DNA from: Desulfocorpusculum sp964414345
GTDB lineage: Bacteria > Desulfobacterota > Desulfocorpusculales > Desulfocorpusculum
Assembly: GCA_964414345.1 (NCBI GenBank)
Contig: CAYPWF010000005.1
Location: 27,415-91,414 of the forward strand
Direction of reading: 5' to 3'
DNA: 64,000 nucleotides
Position numbers and translations under genes: made by a program. Of this stretch, positions 14,445 to 23,919 are shown one piece after another. The notes under the pieces were generated by a model. That model saw nothing but the letters and a program-made list of their open reading frames with translations, was not told where the DNA came from and searched no databases. Position 1 is the stretch's first letter. Each line of letters begins with the position of its first letter.

Positions 14445-16514
14445 GTGGCGGATCTGCTTTTGGAGGTGGGCACAGAGGAGATTCCGGCCTCATATATTCA
14501 TCCGGCCTTGGAATCCCTGGCCCAATCAGCCCAAACAAGCTTGAAGAACTTGAGGCTTTCTCACAAGAGAGTTCACACATGGGGAACCCCCAGGAGGCTT
14601 GCCCTCATGGTGGAGGAAGTCTCCGATTCACAGCCTGATTTGGATCAGGAGGTGCTAGGCCCCCCGGAAAGAGTGGCTTTGGACTCTCATGGTAAACCCA
14701 CCAAGGCTGCTTTAGGCTTTGCCCGAAGCCAGGGAGTCTCAGTGGAGGAGTTGAAGGTTGTAGAAACCCCCAGGGGCAGGTATGTGGCTGTCAGGAAAAG
14801 ACAAAGAGGCGGGCTAGCCAAAGATCTCCTGACCCAGGAACTCCCCCGCTGGATAACTCAGATTCCCTTTCCCAAGTCCATGCGATGGGGAGAGTCCTCC
14901 TTGCGCTTTGCCAGACCAATTCATTGGATACTAGCCCTTCTGGACCGGGAAGTTATCCCATTTAGGCTGGAATCCTTACAAAGCGGCTGTACCACCCGTG
15001 GGCACAGGTTTATGAGCCCGGGGCAGGCAACAGTAAATCACCCTCGGGAATATCTGGATGTTTGTCGAAGTCTCCATGTGATTGCGGATCCCAGGGAACG
15101 AGCCGAGATGATCCAACAGGAAGCCTCCCAGGCGGCTTCTTCTTTGGGAGGAAGGCTTCTGGAAGATCAGCAGCTGCTCAAAACCGTGGCCAACCTGGTG
15201 GAATATCCGGTGGTGGTGGCAGGAGCTTTCCAGGAGGAATTCCTGCAGCTTCCCCGAGAAGTCCTCATAACAGCAATGCGTGAGCACCAGAAGTTCTTTT
15301 CAGTTCAAGATGGTAGTGGGAACCTGCTTCCCTTTTTTTTGAATATTGCCAACCTGCGTCCTTCCTCCTTGGAGACGATCCGAAAGGGGAACGAAAGGGT
15401 CTTGAGGGCTAGGCTTTCGGATGCAAGATTCTTTTTCCAGGAAGACGCAAAGCGCTCTCTCCAAGAACGGATTGAGAAGCTCTCGGGGATCATTTTTCAC
15501 GCAAAGCTCGGAACAGTGATGGAAAAGGTGGAAAGGATAAGGACCCTGGCAGTTGGGTTAGCTTTGGAACTGGAGCCCGGCTGTGTGCCTCAAGTGGAAA
15601 GGGCCGCCTTGCTCTGCAAGGCTGATCTTACCACCGAGATGGTGGGGGAGTTCCCGGCCCTACAGGGCATAATGGGCATGTACTACGCGCTTCTGCAGGG
15701 AGAGGCCAAGGAGGTTGCCGAGGCCATCAGAGAGCACTATCTTCCAGCCTTTGCAGGAGACCGAATACCTTCGGGCCCCGTGGGAGCCATGGTGGCCCTG
15801 GCAGACAAGCTGGACACGGTGGTGGGCTGCTTTGCGGCAGGCGAGCCCCCCAGCGGGGCTGGAGATCCTTTAGGGGTCAGAAGGGCCGCCTTGGGGGTGC
15901 TGCGAATCCTTCTGGAGCGCAGCTATGCACTGGACCTAGGCTCTGTGGTGGATCGAGCCTTGGGACTGCTCAGAGCCCAGATGGGGAAAATAAGAGAGGG
16001 AACTTCAGAAGAGATCTTGGATTTTTTTAAAGTCAGGCTTGAGAACCTTTGGGTCTCCCAGGGGCACGACATGGCAGCCATACAGGCTGTGCTTGGAGCC
16101 GGGCTCAAAAATCTCCCTGCCACCCTCAAGCGGCTGGAGGCCCTTGAGGAATTCATGGGGGAGGACGGCTTCTCTGACCTGGCTCTCAGCTTCAAGAGGG
16201 TGCTAAACATAGTGGGTGACCACTCACCGGGTGAGGTGGACCCATCCTTGTTCCGCCAAGACGAAGAGAAGGATCTTCTGGAGCTGGTGAGCTGGCTGGA
16301 GACGCGAATTCCCCAACAGACAACCGAGGCTAAGCACTTGGAAGCGCTCCACGAGCTGGCAGCTCAAAGAAGGAGGCTGGATCTGTTCTTCGATGCCGTC
16401 TTGGTAAATGACCCGGACCCGGCCGTGAGGGCGAACCGCTTGAGCATGCTGGCGCGGCTGGCGCGAGTCTTTCTCAAGCTTGCGGACTTCTCCAAATTGA
16501 GCGGGAAGGCCTGA
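14445..16514 (+). CDS. glyS: Glycyl-tRNA synthetase beta subunit
   Basis: 689 residues from GTG at 14445, which has AAAGGAG seven bases upstream and gives the expected opening VADLLLEVGTEEIPASYIHP; the longer open frame upstream is discarded. Matches the family's usual ~690 residues. Core segments TWGTPRRLALMVEEV, FPKSMRWGE, FARPIHWI and MREHQKFFSV are present, and the C-terminal anticodon-binding domain ends in RANRLSMLARLARVFL. The beta subunit binds tRNA-Gly, and catalysis needs the alpha subunit (GlyQ). The usual upstream glyQ is not here, nor anywhere in the window. Confidence 0.97.
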   Translation: MADLLLEVGTEEIPASYIHPALESLAQSAQTSLKNLRLSHKRVHTWGTPRRLALMVEEVSDSQPDLDQEVLGPPERVALDSHGKPTKAALGFARSQGVSVEELKVVETPRGRYVAVRKRQRGGLAKDLLTQELPRWITQIPFPKSMRWGESSLRFARPIHWILALLDREVIPFRLESLQSGCTTRGHRFMSPGQATVNHPREYLDVCRSLHVIADPRERAEMIQQEASQAASSLGGRLLEDQQLLKTVANLVEYPVVVAGAFQEEFLQLPREVLITAMREHQKFFSVQDGSGNLLPFFLNIANLRPSSLETIRKGNERVLRARLSDARFFFQEDAKRSLQERIEKLSGIIFHAKLGTVMEKVERIRTLAVGLALELEPGCVPQVERAALLCKADLTTEMVGEFPALQGIMGMYYALLQGEAKEVAEAIREHYLPAFAGDRIPSGPVGAMVALADKLDTVVGCFAAGEPPSGAGDPLGVRRAALGVLRILLERSYALDLGSVVDRALGLLRAQMGKIREGTSEEILDFFKVRLENLWVSQGHDMAAIQAVLGAGLKNLPATLKRLEALEEFMGEDGFSDLALSFKRVLNIVGDHSPGEVDPSLFRQDEEKDLLELVSWLETRIPQQTTEAKHLEALHELAAQRRRLDLFFDAVLVNDPDPAVRANRLSMLARLARVFLKLADFSKLSGKA

Positions 16515-16619
16515 GGGGATTGGGGATGCCGCAATAGGAGGCGGATCCACACCGGCTGTGCGGTCCCACAGAGCCAGCCCTCAGGGGAGGATCCGGCCTG
16601 GGTCAAGCCCCAGGGATGC

Positions 16620-17237
16620 TCATGTGGGGGAGTCTTTTATGGCCTTGCTCTGCAAGCGCATCTGCTTGATCAAGTAATCGAAGGACTGGGATAATATCAC
16701 CTGCCTGAACTTGGTCTGGTAGTTCCTTACAATGCTCACCCCGTCTATGATCACGTCCACCATGAACCACCCGTTATCCTTCCTCAACAGGGTGTAGTCC
16801 ACAGGGATGTGCTCGTTGGTGCGAAGGATCTTGGTACGCACCCTCATCCTACCATTTTCCAGAGCCTCACCCAGATAGTCCACGGTCTCCCTTCTCAGGA
16901 AGTTGAGGACCATGCGCGTGTAGGAGTCCTGGAAGAGGTCCGCAAAAAGCTCGCGGAACTCCTCTTTCTGCTCTGATTTCAGGCTTTCCCACCGATCCCC
17001 CAGGGACTCCTGGGCCATCTCCCTGCTCAGGAAGTTCTCCGAGATGAGCTGGCGGATCAGCTTGGCCCTCTGTGGCCTGCCGGCCTCCCCCTGCAAATCG
17101 GGCCTGCTTTGAATATCCATGGCCTGCTCCAGCACAGAGCGAACCCTCTCGGTAGGGACTTCCTGTGGACCTCCCCAGGCCCTACCCAAGAGAAACATCA
17201 CAAGGAAAACCAAGGCTACAACCCGGCCCTCTCCCAT
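16620..17237 (-). CDS. MlaC/HpnM-like periplasmic lipid-binding protein (toluene-tolerance family)
   Basis: 205 residues from ATG 17237, five bases after the RND gene stop and with GGAGG about ten bases upstream; the frame extends far into the RND gene but that part is antisense-like noise. Signal peptide LVFLVMFLLGRAWG. Body follows MlaC (Tol_Tol_Ttg2): ISENFLSREMAQESLGDRW, FADLFQDSYTRMVLNF and DVIIDGVSIVRNYQTKFRQV. MlaC carries phospholipids across the periplasm; HpnM is the hopanoid-cluster variant found next to HpnN. Last gene of the four-gene export operon. Confidence 0.85.
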   Translation of the reverse strand: MGEGRVVALVFLVMFLLGRAWGGPQEVPTERVRSVLEQAMDIQSRPDLQGEAGRPQRAKLIRQLISENFLSREMAQESLGDRWESLKSEQKEEFRELFADLFQDSYTRMVLNFLRRETVDYLGEALENGRMRVRTKILRTNEHIPVDYTLLRKDNGWFMVDVIIDGVSIVRNYQTKFRQVILSQSFDYLIKQMRLQSKAIKDSPT

Positions 17238-17242
17238 CTCCT

Positions 17243-19957
17243 TTAATCCTCCCCATGTGTAATTGGCGGCCGCCTCATGAAGGCCATCACTGCGGGGGGT
17301 GTGACCACCGCAGCCAGGAGCACCAGCATGCTCCCCACGAAGGACAGCACCCCGAGGCTGAAGATCCCCTGGTGACGGCAGATCATGAGGGTACCGAAAC
17401 CTAGATTTGTGGTCAAGGAGGCGCAGATCACCCCCTTGCCCGTGCTCATGGGTAAATGGCCCGGGGCCATGCGACCCTCTTTCCAGCGGTGCACTATTAT
17501 GATGCCGTATTCCACCCCGGCCCCCACGATAAGGGGCAAGAACACGCTGTTGGCAAGATTGAACTGGACCCCCAGAGGACCCATTAGCCCCACTGTCCAG
17601 AGGGTCCCTGCCAAAAGCGGTAGAAAGGCCACGATGAAAATGGGCCGCCCCCTGAACTCCAGAATCAGAAGCAGGCATATTCCCAAAAGTGCGTATATGG
17701 AAGCCTCAACACAAGCCCTCTGATAAGCCTTGCTGTACACGTGCAAGGTGACCGCATCACCCACTGCCTCTGGATCCACGGATCGGATATCGGCCACAAA
17801 CCTCTCCCTTGGCCCTGGCTCCCATATGCTCTCCAGGGGAAATATCCTGATCAAGTAGTGGCCCCGTCCTGCAAACCTGTCCCAGAGCACACTTGGGATA
17901 TCCTCCAGTTCCATGGGCCTGAGGCCCTTTCCTGACTCGAGCATCCGAAAAGCATCCACCAGGTCCTCCTGGAATCTGCCCTGATATGCCGCAAGGGGGC
18001 GCCAGGAGTCCCCAGAGGACTTGAGCCGCTCCAGGATCTCGCCGCTTAGAAAACGCACAGCCCCGATCTGCTCCACAACCGGTCTCCTGGCGCCCCAACT
18101 CTCGGCCTGGGAGTCGTCCATCTTGAAACGGATCCGCTCCAGTAGATCCACAAGGGCCGAGACTTCAGGGGGCTTCCCATCCATTGCCTGGGAGTTCAAC
18201 GGGGGGACGCTTCCCGAGATGCTCCTGACCACCGGGATCTTCTCCGGCTGGTTCTCTGGGAGCAGGCTCAGCACGCTTTGCACTTTCCATACAGTGGGGA
18301 GGGCCTCCAGGCGGCTTGTCTTTTCCCGTAACTCCTCCAAAGAGGCCGCAGTGGATGTGGCAAAGAGCACCGATCGTTTGCTGTTCTCACGAAGTCTCTC
18401 CTCCCAGACCACGGACTCGGTGCCCTTGGCTTGCAGCCTCAAGGGATTGAGATCAAAGCCCACCTGACTGGCCCCTAGAAGACTCATGGCAGACACAGCA
18501 CACACACCCACCAGGACCCAACCGGCCTTTCTCCGATTGAGGGCTATGAGATCCCTTCCCCCTTGAACTTCCTGGGTCTTGATCCTGGGGATCTTTCCGT
18601 AAAGGCTGAGCACCGGGAGCACCGCAAAGTCCACCAATACTTGGAGCAGGATCCCCATCCCGGAGATGAGCCCCAGCTCCACCAGTCCCTTGAAACCTGT
18701 GAGCACCAGGGGAAGAAATGAGAGGGCACCGCTCATGCCCGCTGTTAGGATGGCCGGCCCAGAGCGCTCTGTCACCCTCAGGATGGCCTCCTTCCTGGAT
18801 ACGCCCGCCACCCGCTCCTCCTCCTCCTCCATCCTGGCGAACCAGTGTACGGCATAGTCATCCCCCAGGCCCACCAGCATGGGGGCGAAGACCATGGAGA
18901 TAATGTTCAAATGCCCCACAAAGAGAGTAAGGCAGCCAAAGGTCCAGCACATGCCCATGGACAAGACCGCCATGCGCATGAAGGTGCGGCCGTGGCTGCG
19001 GAAGAAGAGCACATTCAGGATCCACACCCCCGCAAGGGAGATCCAGGTGGCCCAGGACATGTCCTTGAGGGCAACGCTCATCTCGTCTGTCTTGAGAGCC
19101 TCCTGGCCAGTGACGCCCACCTCTACATCCGGGAATCCAGTCTTCACCTCCTCCACAAGAGCTCGAAGATACTCCAGAGAGACCCTGGCCTTGTTGAAGG
19201 TCTCCTTCTCCCTTCTGGGGGTCACGAAGAAAAGCAGGAAGCGCTTATCAGCCACCCAGAAGTAGCCCTCCAGTTCTTTGTCCCAGGAATCCTCCTTGAA
19301 GAATGACGACCAGGGGGATAGATACTCGTTTCCCCCTTGCAGGTAACTCAAGATGCCCCTCAAGGTATGGATCAGGAACCCTAGGTCCATGGGCTCCTGT
19401 TTCCCGCCTCCCTCTGTCTCGGGGGTCTTGAGAAAGTCAGTGAAGAGGGCCTGTACCATTCTGGAGGCCATCTCGGAGTTGACCACCTCCAGAAAATTCG
19501 TCAGATCAGGCTTCTGCGCCAAGCCCTGGATAAGGACAGGGTATTGGGCCATGCGATCCTTTATGCGATCCAGATCCTTCTCCCCCAGATACAACAGAGC
19601 CCAGGGTCTGAGCAGTTCCGGATCAACCCTGAAAAACGCATCCTTGAAGTGGGAGGGATCCTTCTCTATGCGTTCAGCCAGGGCCTGGAGGAACTGTACG
19701 GCCCTCCTGGGGGTAGGGGCCTGGATGACTCCGGTGAATGTGTCCTTGTTCTGGAAGGGCTTGACCTGCTCGGTGAGGCGGATCAAGGGGTCGTTGGGGG
19801 AGATGAGATCCAGCTGCCCGGTCTGAAAATCCAGCTCGCTCACTGTGTACAGGACACTGACCACGCACAAGGCCAGGGCGGTCCCCAAAACGAGATATGG
19901 CCTGGGCAGTGCCCAGGCCACCCATGCGACCAGAAAACGAGCTCTAAGTCCATTCAA
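17243..19957 (-). CDS. RND/MMPL-family lipid exporter, HpnN-like
   Basis: 904 residues. Two halves, each one TM helix, a ~220-300-residue periplasmic loop and five TM helices. The first half contains PMLVGLGDDYAVHWFARMEEEEE, where D-D-Y-A-V-H is typical of MMPL/HpnN proton relay segments; the second has PLIVGAGVEYGIIIVHRW. Length and layout fit HpnN, which moves hopanoids to the outer membrane. The neighbours MlaC/HpnM-like, TolC and HpnL-like support lipid or hydrophobic-compound export. No hopanoid synthesis genes are visible, so the substrate is unproven. Confidence 0.85.
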   Translation of the reverse strand: MNGLRARFLVAWVAWALPRPYLVLGTALALCVVSVLYTVSELDFQTGQLDLISPNDPLIRLTEQVKPFQNKDTFTGVIQAPTPRRAVQFLQALAERIEKDPSHFKDAFFRVDPELLRPWALLYLGEKDLDRIKDRMAQYPVLIQGLAQKPDLTNFLEVVNSEMASRMVQALFTDFLKTPETEGGGKQEPMDLGFLIHTLRGILSYLQGGNEYLSPWSSFFKEDSWDKELEGYFWVADKRFLLFFVTPRREKETFNKARVSLEYLRALVEEVKTGFPDVEVGVTGQEALKTDEMSVALKDMSWATWISLAGVWILNVLFFRSHGRTFMRMAVLSMGMCWTFGCLTLFVGHLNIISMVFAPMLVGLGDDYAVHWFARMEEEEERVAGVSRKEAILRVTERSGPAILTAGMSGALSFLPLVLTGFKGLVELGLISGMGILLQVLVDFAVLPVLSLYGKIPRIKTQEVQGGRDLIALNRRKAGWVLVGVCAVSAMSLLGASQVGFDLNPLRLQAKGTESVVWEERLRENSKRSVLFATSTAASLEELREKTSRLEALPTVWKVQSVLSLLPENQPEKIPVVRSISGSVPPLNSQAMDGKPPEVSALVDLLERIRFKMDDSQAESWGARRPVVEQIGAVRFLSGEILERLKSSGDSWRPLAAYQGRFQEDLVDAFRMLESGKGLRPMELEDIPSVLWDRFAGRGHYLIRIFPLESIWEPGPRERFVADIRSVDPEAVGDAVTLHVYSKAYQRACVEASIYALLGICLLLILEFRGRPIFIVAFLPLLAGTLWTVGLMGPLGVQFNLANSVFLPLIVGAGVEYGIIIVHRWKEGRMAPGHLPMSTGKGVICASLTTNLGFGTLMICRHQGIFSLGVLSFVGSMLVLLAAVVTPPAVMAFMRRPPITHGED

Positions 19958-20008
19958 AACACAGATCCCGGTTCTTCGTTCGCTTTTTCCAGGAGCTCCA
20001 CTCCCAGG

Positions 20009-21430
20009 CTAGCGGACCCCTCCCCTATACTCGGCCACCGCGTTGCTCAGCCTTGCCAAGGCCAAGTGGTAGTTCAGCAGGGAAAGCAGAAAATCCCCCT
20101 GGTTTTTCCCGTAGCGCTCAACCGCGAAGAAGATATCCCGGGCCTGGCCCACCCCCATGTCGAAATTGGCGAAGGCCACCACCACCCACTTGCGGGAGGC
20201 AGAAGCGGCCTGCTCGGAGGCCTGGAAAGCGTGGAGGTGTTCCAGCGCATCTTGGTAATGCTTGGCCACCTCCAGGGGGATGTTTCTCATGGCGTATTCC
20301 CGGGTGTGGAGCAGCTTCTCGTACTCGGCCCTCGCCTTGCTCACCTTGGCCTGCTGGATCCCGAGGTCGAAGTGCCACTTGGCCCCCAAGACCACTCCGC
20401 CGTTGGCATGATTGAAATCGTCCCCAATGTATGAGACATCCATGTGCTCCCGATTGGGTGCTCCGGCCAGGGAGGCCACTCCGGCAAGGAAAATGGAGGG
20501 GTACATGTCTGCCTTGGCGGCCTCAACCAGGCTCTTTCGGGCTTCCAGGCCATTGTCTATCTGTTCCAGCTCCGGCCTCTGCCTGAGGGCTTGCTGGATG
20601 TAATCCCTCTGATCTCCCAGGGCCCTTGTGTCCTTGGGAAGCTCCTTCACGTCCAGGTCGAAGTCCTTCTCGGCCGGGAATCCTATGGCCTGTTTTAAGG
20701 CCAAATAGGCCAACTTGGAGCCTGAATCGGCCTTGGCCTTAAATCGCTTGGCCTCAGCGGCATAGGCCTCCAGGCGGTAAAGGTCGCTCTCATCCACGGA
20801 TGTGGATCCCAGAGATATGAGTTTCTGGATCCGCTTCCTGGCATCATCCACAAAGGACTCAACGTCGGCGGCAGCCTCCTTGCCCTGCTGTGCCAGAAGC
20901 ATCGCAAAGTAAAGCTCCTTCACCCTCAGGATTACATCACCCCTGTTTTTCTCCATTGCGGCCTTCTGCACGTTGACTCCCCGCAAGGCAGCATCGATCC
21001 TGTGGGAGATCTTCCCGAAGGTGTAAAGGGGCTGCACCACTGTGATCTCCAATTTGCCGAATGGGCCAGGGTCCCCAGGGTCCCAATCAGGATTCTCGAT
21101 CCTACCCCTCAGGTACCTGTCCCCCGGACCTGGTCTGGGAGAAACCACCACTATGGGCCTGTCCGCTGCATCCACCACACCCCCGATGGCCAGGGCATCC
21201 AGCTGAGGCCAACGGGCCGCCTTGGCCTGTTCAAGATCGCTTTCAGCCATGACCAGGTCTTGTTGCGCTTGGCCCAGTTCAGGGCTCTTCTCCAAGGCCA
21301 TCTGGATGAGCTGATCCAAGTTGAGGGTGACCCTTTCCTGGGAACCGGCTCTGTCCAACGGTATAAGAAGGAGACCAAAGGCAGCCAGGAGTGTCAAAAT
21401 ACCTTGGAGCCATCCATTTTCTCTCGTCAT
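20009..21430 (-). CDS. TolC family outer membrane efflux protein
   Basis: 473 residues from ATG 21430 (GGAGGTGAGGGG upstream; sixteen extra codons in the open frame are rejected). Signal peptide, residues ~7-30. Two OEP repeats with long coiled helices, for example LNLDQLIQMALEKSPELGQAQQDLVMAESDLEQAKAARWPQLD-like segments, and VVQPLYTFGKISHRIDAA at the beta-barrel turn. Forms the exit duct for the RND pump encoded 51 bp downstream. No membrane-fusion protein gene (HlyD/AcrA type) lies in the operon; the MlaC-like protein may take that place. Confidence 0.88.
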   Translation of the reverse strand: MTRENGWLQGILTLLAAFGLLLIPLDRAGSQERVTLNLDQLIQMALEKSPELGQAQQDLVMAESDLEQAKAARWPQLDALAIGGVVDAADRPIVVVSPRPGPGDRYLRGRIENPDWDPGDPGPFGKLEITVVQPLYTFGKISHRIDAALRGVNVQKAAMEKNRGDVILRVKELYFAMLLAQQGKEAAADVESFVDDARKRIQKLISLGSTSVDESDLYRLEAYAAEAKRFKAKADSGSKLAYLALKQAIGFPAEKDFDLDVKELPKDTRALGDQRDYIQQALRQRPELEQIDNGLEARKSLVEAAKADMYPSIFLAGVASLAGAPNREHMDVSYIGDDFNHANGGVVLGAKWHFDLGIQQAKVSKARAEYEKLLHTREYAMRNIPLEVAKHYQDALEHLHAFQASEQAASASRKWVVVAFANFDMGVGQARDIFFAVERYGKNQGDFLLSLLNYHLALARLSNAVAEYRGGVR

Positions 21431-21553
21431 CCCCTCACCTCCCTCACGAGGATAGAACCCATAAGTTCCAGCAAGCATAGCGTACTTGTAACAGTATGCA
21501 AAGACGGAAATCCTTCTCCCAAAGAATTGGAAGGCAAAACCTCGGCCTTTCAG

Positions 21554-21585
21554 CCCGCATCACTGACGATGATTGAATAATCGGG
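21554..21585 (+). repeat. Solo terminal hairpin of the MITE-like family
   Basis: CCCGCATCACTGACGATGA followed by TTGAATAATCGGGTTAG resembles the right-end hairpin of copies A and B (GTGAATAATGCGGGTTAG), without the remaining ~150 bp. It sits between the HpnL-like and tolC genes. Could be a decayed remnant or chance. Confidence 0.4.
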
Positions 21586-21605
21586 TTAGATCCCAGCATG
21601 CCCGC

Positions 21606-22580
21606 TCAAGAGCTCTTTTGCCCTCTTAGGAGCAGGAAATAACAACCCAATCCCACCAAGGCCCAGAACCCTTTTGTGCCCCTGAGCACAAGCCCCAACG
21701 CCAGTCCTGAGACTCCGCTCATGCCCAGCAGGTCGAATATTAGAGCCCTGGAACCCTCCTGAACCCCCAGGCCGGCCGGAACCAGGAAACCCACCAGATC
21801 CATCCACGCCCCAAGGAACCAAATCACCGCCCCGGTCCCCAAAACCCCCTCTTGAGAGGCCGAAGCCAGGAATATCCAAACCTGAAGGATCCCGCAGGAA
21901 AAACCGGCCACATGCCAAAGCATGGCTTTGAGAAGATCCCCGGGCCTCTCCCGGTGAAAGCTCTCCAGGTGCCCATCCACCACGCTAAGCCATCGGGCTG
22001 CCTTCCTAACCGGAGTTCCTCCCAGGCCCCTTCTTTCCAGAACCCTGGCCACCCCTCCCAGCTTTCCCCTTTTCTGGAGCCAGAAGAAGACACCTATACC
22101 AAGAAAAAACATTGCTGTGCTGAGAGCCCACGCCAGCATCACGGCCGGAGGGATGGGAACACTCCAAAGGGCTAAAACTGAGCCTGTGGAGACAAAAAGA
22201 AGCTGGGACAGAACCAAGGCCAGCTTACCCACTATGACGCTGGCAGCTGCACTAACGCCATCTCCCAGACTCCCCAATAGCATTCCTTTTATCACCTCTC
22301 CCCCCATGTGGGCGGTGGGGGTCAGGTAATTGAAAGCCATCCCAGCCTGCCTTACCATGCCCACGTGTATCCAGCTCAAACCCTTGTGCCCACGGGCCAG
22401 GCACTTGCTCCAAGCAGTTGTGTGCAGGGCCTCGCCGATCCCTTCCAAAAGAATGAGGGGCCCCCAAAGCCATCCCAAGAGCCTCAGCTGTTCCAAGACC
22501 GCCCCTGGCCCCAGCCTAAAAATCAAGGCCAGAAGCAGCGCAGCCCCTGCCCCCAACATCAACCTGTTCAGCCATCTCAT
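21606..22580 (-). CDS. HpnL/YbhN-like integral membrane protein (LPG synthase TM family)
   Basis: 324 residues with about eight hydrophobic helices. The opening MRWLNRLMLGAGAALLLALI, the central MAFNYLTPTAHMGGEVIKGML and PAGLGVQEGSRALI are the conserved features of the lysylphosphatidylglycerol-synthase transmembrane (UPF0104/HpnL) family. Members act as flippase-like subunits or have unknown roles; HpnL occurs with HpnN in hopanoid clusters. First gene of the operon with tolC, the RND pump and the MlaC-like protein. No catalytic synthase domain is attached. Confidence 0.8.
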   Translation of the reverse strand: MRWLNRLMLGAGAALLLALIFRLGPGAVLEQLRLLGWLWGPLILLEGIGEALHTTAWSKCLARGHKGLSWIHVGMVRQAGMAFNYLTPTAHMGGEVIKGMLLGSLGDGVSAAASVIVGKLALVLSQLLFVSTGSVLALWSVPIPPAVMLAWALSTAMFFLGIGVFFWLQKRGKLGGVARVLERRGLGGTPVRKAARWLSVVDGHLESFHRERPGDLLKAMLWHVAGFSCGILQVWIFLASASQEGVLGTGAVIWFLGAWMDLVGFLVPAGLGVQEGSRALIFDLLGMSGVSGLALGLVLRGTKGFWALVGLGCYFLLLRGQKSS

Positions 22581-22798
22581 GGGAAGAGCCCCTCAGAAAA
22601 GCTGCAAGGCATTTTAGGCAGGCCGGCCTGACCCTGTAAAGAAGCCCCTCCCTGTGTCAAATCCCTCAAGGCCTTAGCCTTGAGATGGCAACTTGCCAGG
22701 GCGTCTATCGGATAGTAGACTTCAGGGGTTGCAGGCCACTGAGCCAGGATCGGGCCGCAATAAAAACTCAAGCACAAAAGTACGGGAGGCTTATCTTA

Positions 22799-23800
22799 GT
22801 GGGAGACCTGATAGAAGATCTCTTGAACCCTGAGGCCCTTCCTCACCCCACAGCCAATGTGCAGCTTGTACAGACCCACATTTCCCTTGTGTTTGTGGGT
22901 GATGAATTCGTATACAAGATAAAAAAACCTGTGGATTTCGGCTTTCTTAATTTCACCACCCCGGAGCTTCGACTCCACTTTTGTCAGGAGGAGGTAAGGC
23001 TTAACCGACGGCTCTCTCCTGACATGTACCTGGGTGTGCTGAGCGTTGTTTTTGATGGAAAGAGCCACACTCTGAGGGAGACTCCAGGGGGCAAGGTGGT
23101 GGATTATGCCGTTTGGATGAAAAGAATCCCACAGGACAGGCTCATGAAGTCCTTGCTGGCCAGGGGGGAGCTTGGGGAAGCACATCTTAGGGAGCTGGCC
23201 TTCTTGCTGGCCCGTTTTGCTGCAGAAGCGGAGACTTCTCCAGAAATAGCCAAATTCGGCGAACCGGACCGATTCAGGGTTAACACTGAGGAGAATTTCG
23301 CACAGACAGAACCTTACATAGGCCGCACCATAGAGCCAGGAGAACATCTGGCCCTCAAGAGATGGACCCATGAGTTCTATGAGCAGAGAGAGGGACTCTT
23401 CATGGAGCGTATCCGCCAGGGACGCATAAGGGACTGCCATGGAGACCTCCACATGGAGCACATTTGCTTTGCCGAGCAGCTCTGCATTTTCGACTGCATA
23501 GAATTCAACGACAGGTTTCGTTATTCAGACACTCTATCAGACATAGCCTTCCTGCTCATGGACTTGGAGTTCCACGGAGCCTGGGATATGGCTGCCCGGT
23601 TGTGGGATCTTTATGGGGAAATGGCAGGAGAAAGAAATGTGCAGGAGCTGCTGAAGTTCTACAAGGTATATCGGGCTTTTGTGAGGGGCAAGGTCAACGG
23701 CTTCAGGCTGGAGGATCCCCATATCCCAGAGCAACAGAAGGCTGAAGCAGCCCAGGAGGCCAGAAGATATTTCAAGCTGGCCATGTCCTACATAGGGTAG
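22799..23800 (+). CDS. Aminoglycoside-phosphotransferase-like kinase (COG2187 type)
   Basis: 333 residues from GTG 22799 with GGGAGG ten bases upstream; this matches where homologues begin (DLIEDLLNPEALPHP). N-terminal lobe has THISLVFVGDEFVYKIKKPVDFG, with the ATP-anchoring lysines. The C-terminal catalytic loop is RDCHGDLHMEHIC (HGD base) and IFDCIEFNDRFRYSDTLSD carries the metal-binding Asp. In most bacteria this domain is fused to a P-loop kinase domain; here that domain is the next gene. Natural substrate unknown. An ATG 38 codons upstream is possible but would add unconserved residues. Confidence 0.82.
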   Translation: MGDLIEDLLNPEALPHPTANVQLVQTHISLVFVGDEFVYKIKKPVDFGFLNFTTPELRLHFCQEEVRLNRRLSPDMYLGVLSVVFDGKSHTLRETPGGKVVDYAVWMKRIPQDRLMKSLLARGELGEAHLRELAFLLARFAAEAETSPEIAKFGEPDRFRVNTEENFAQTEPYIGRTIEPGEHLALKRWTHEFYEQREGLFMERIRQGRIRDCHGDLHMEHICFAEQLCIFDCIEFNDRFRYSDTLSDIAFLLMDLEFHGAWDMAARLWDLYGEMAGERNVQELLKFYKVYRAFVRGKVNGFRLEDPHIPEQQKAEAAQEARRYFKLAMSYIG

Positions 23801-23919
23801 TAACCGGCTGTGGGAAACGATGTTAAGGGCCTTTTTGACACATCCAAGCTGCTTCTAGTATGCTGAGTGCTGAGGGTCGAATTCTATAAGGATTTTCTGA
23901 AAAGGCGGGAGGTCAACAG

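Noticed and set aside
17238..17678. 146-residue upstream extension of the MlaC-like gene
   Set aside because: It lies wholly inside the RND gene in another frame, with composition of an out-of-frame shadow.
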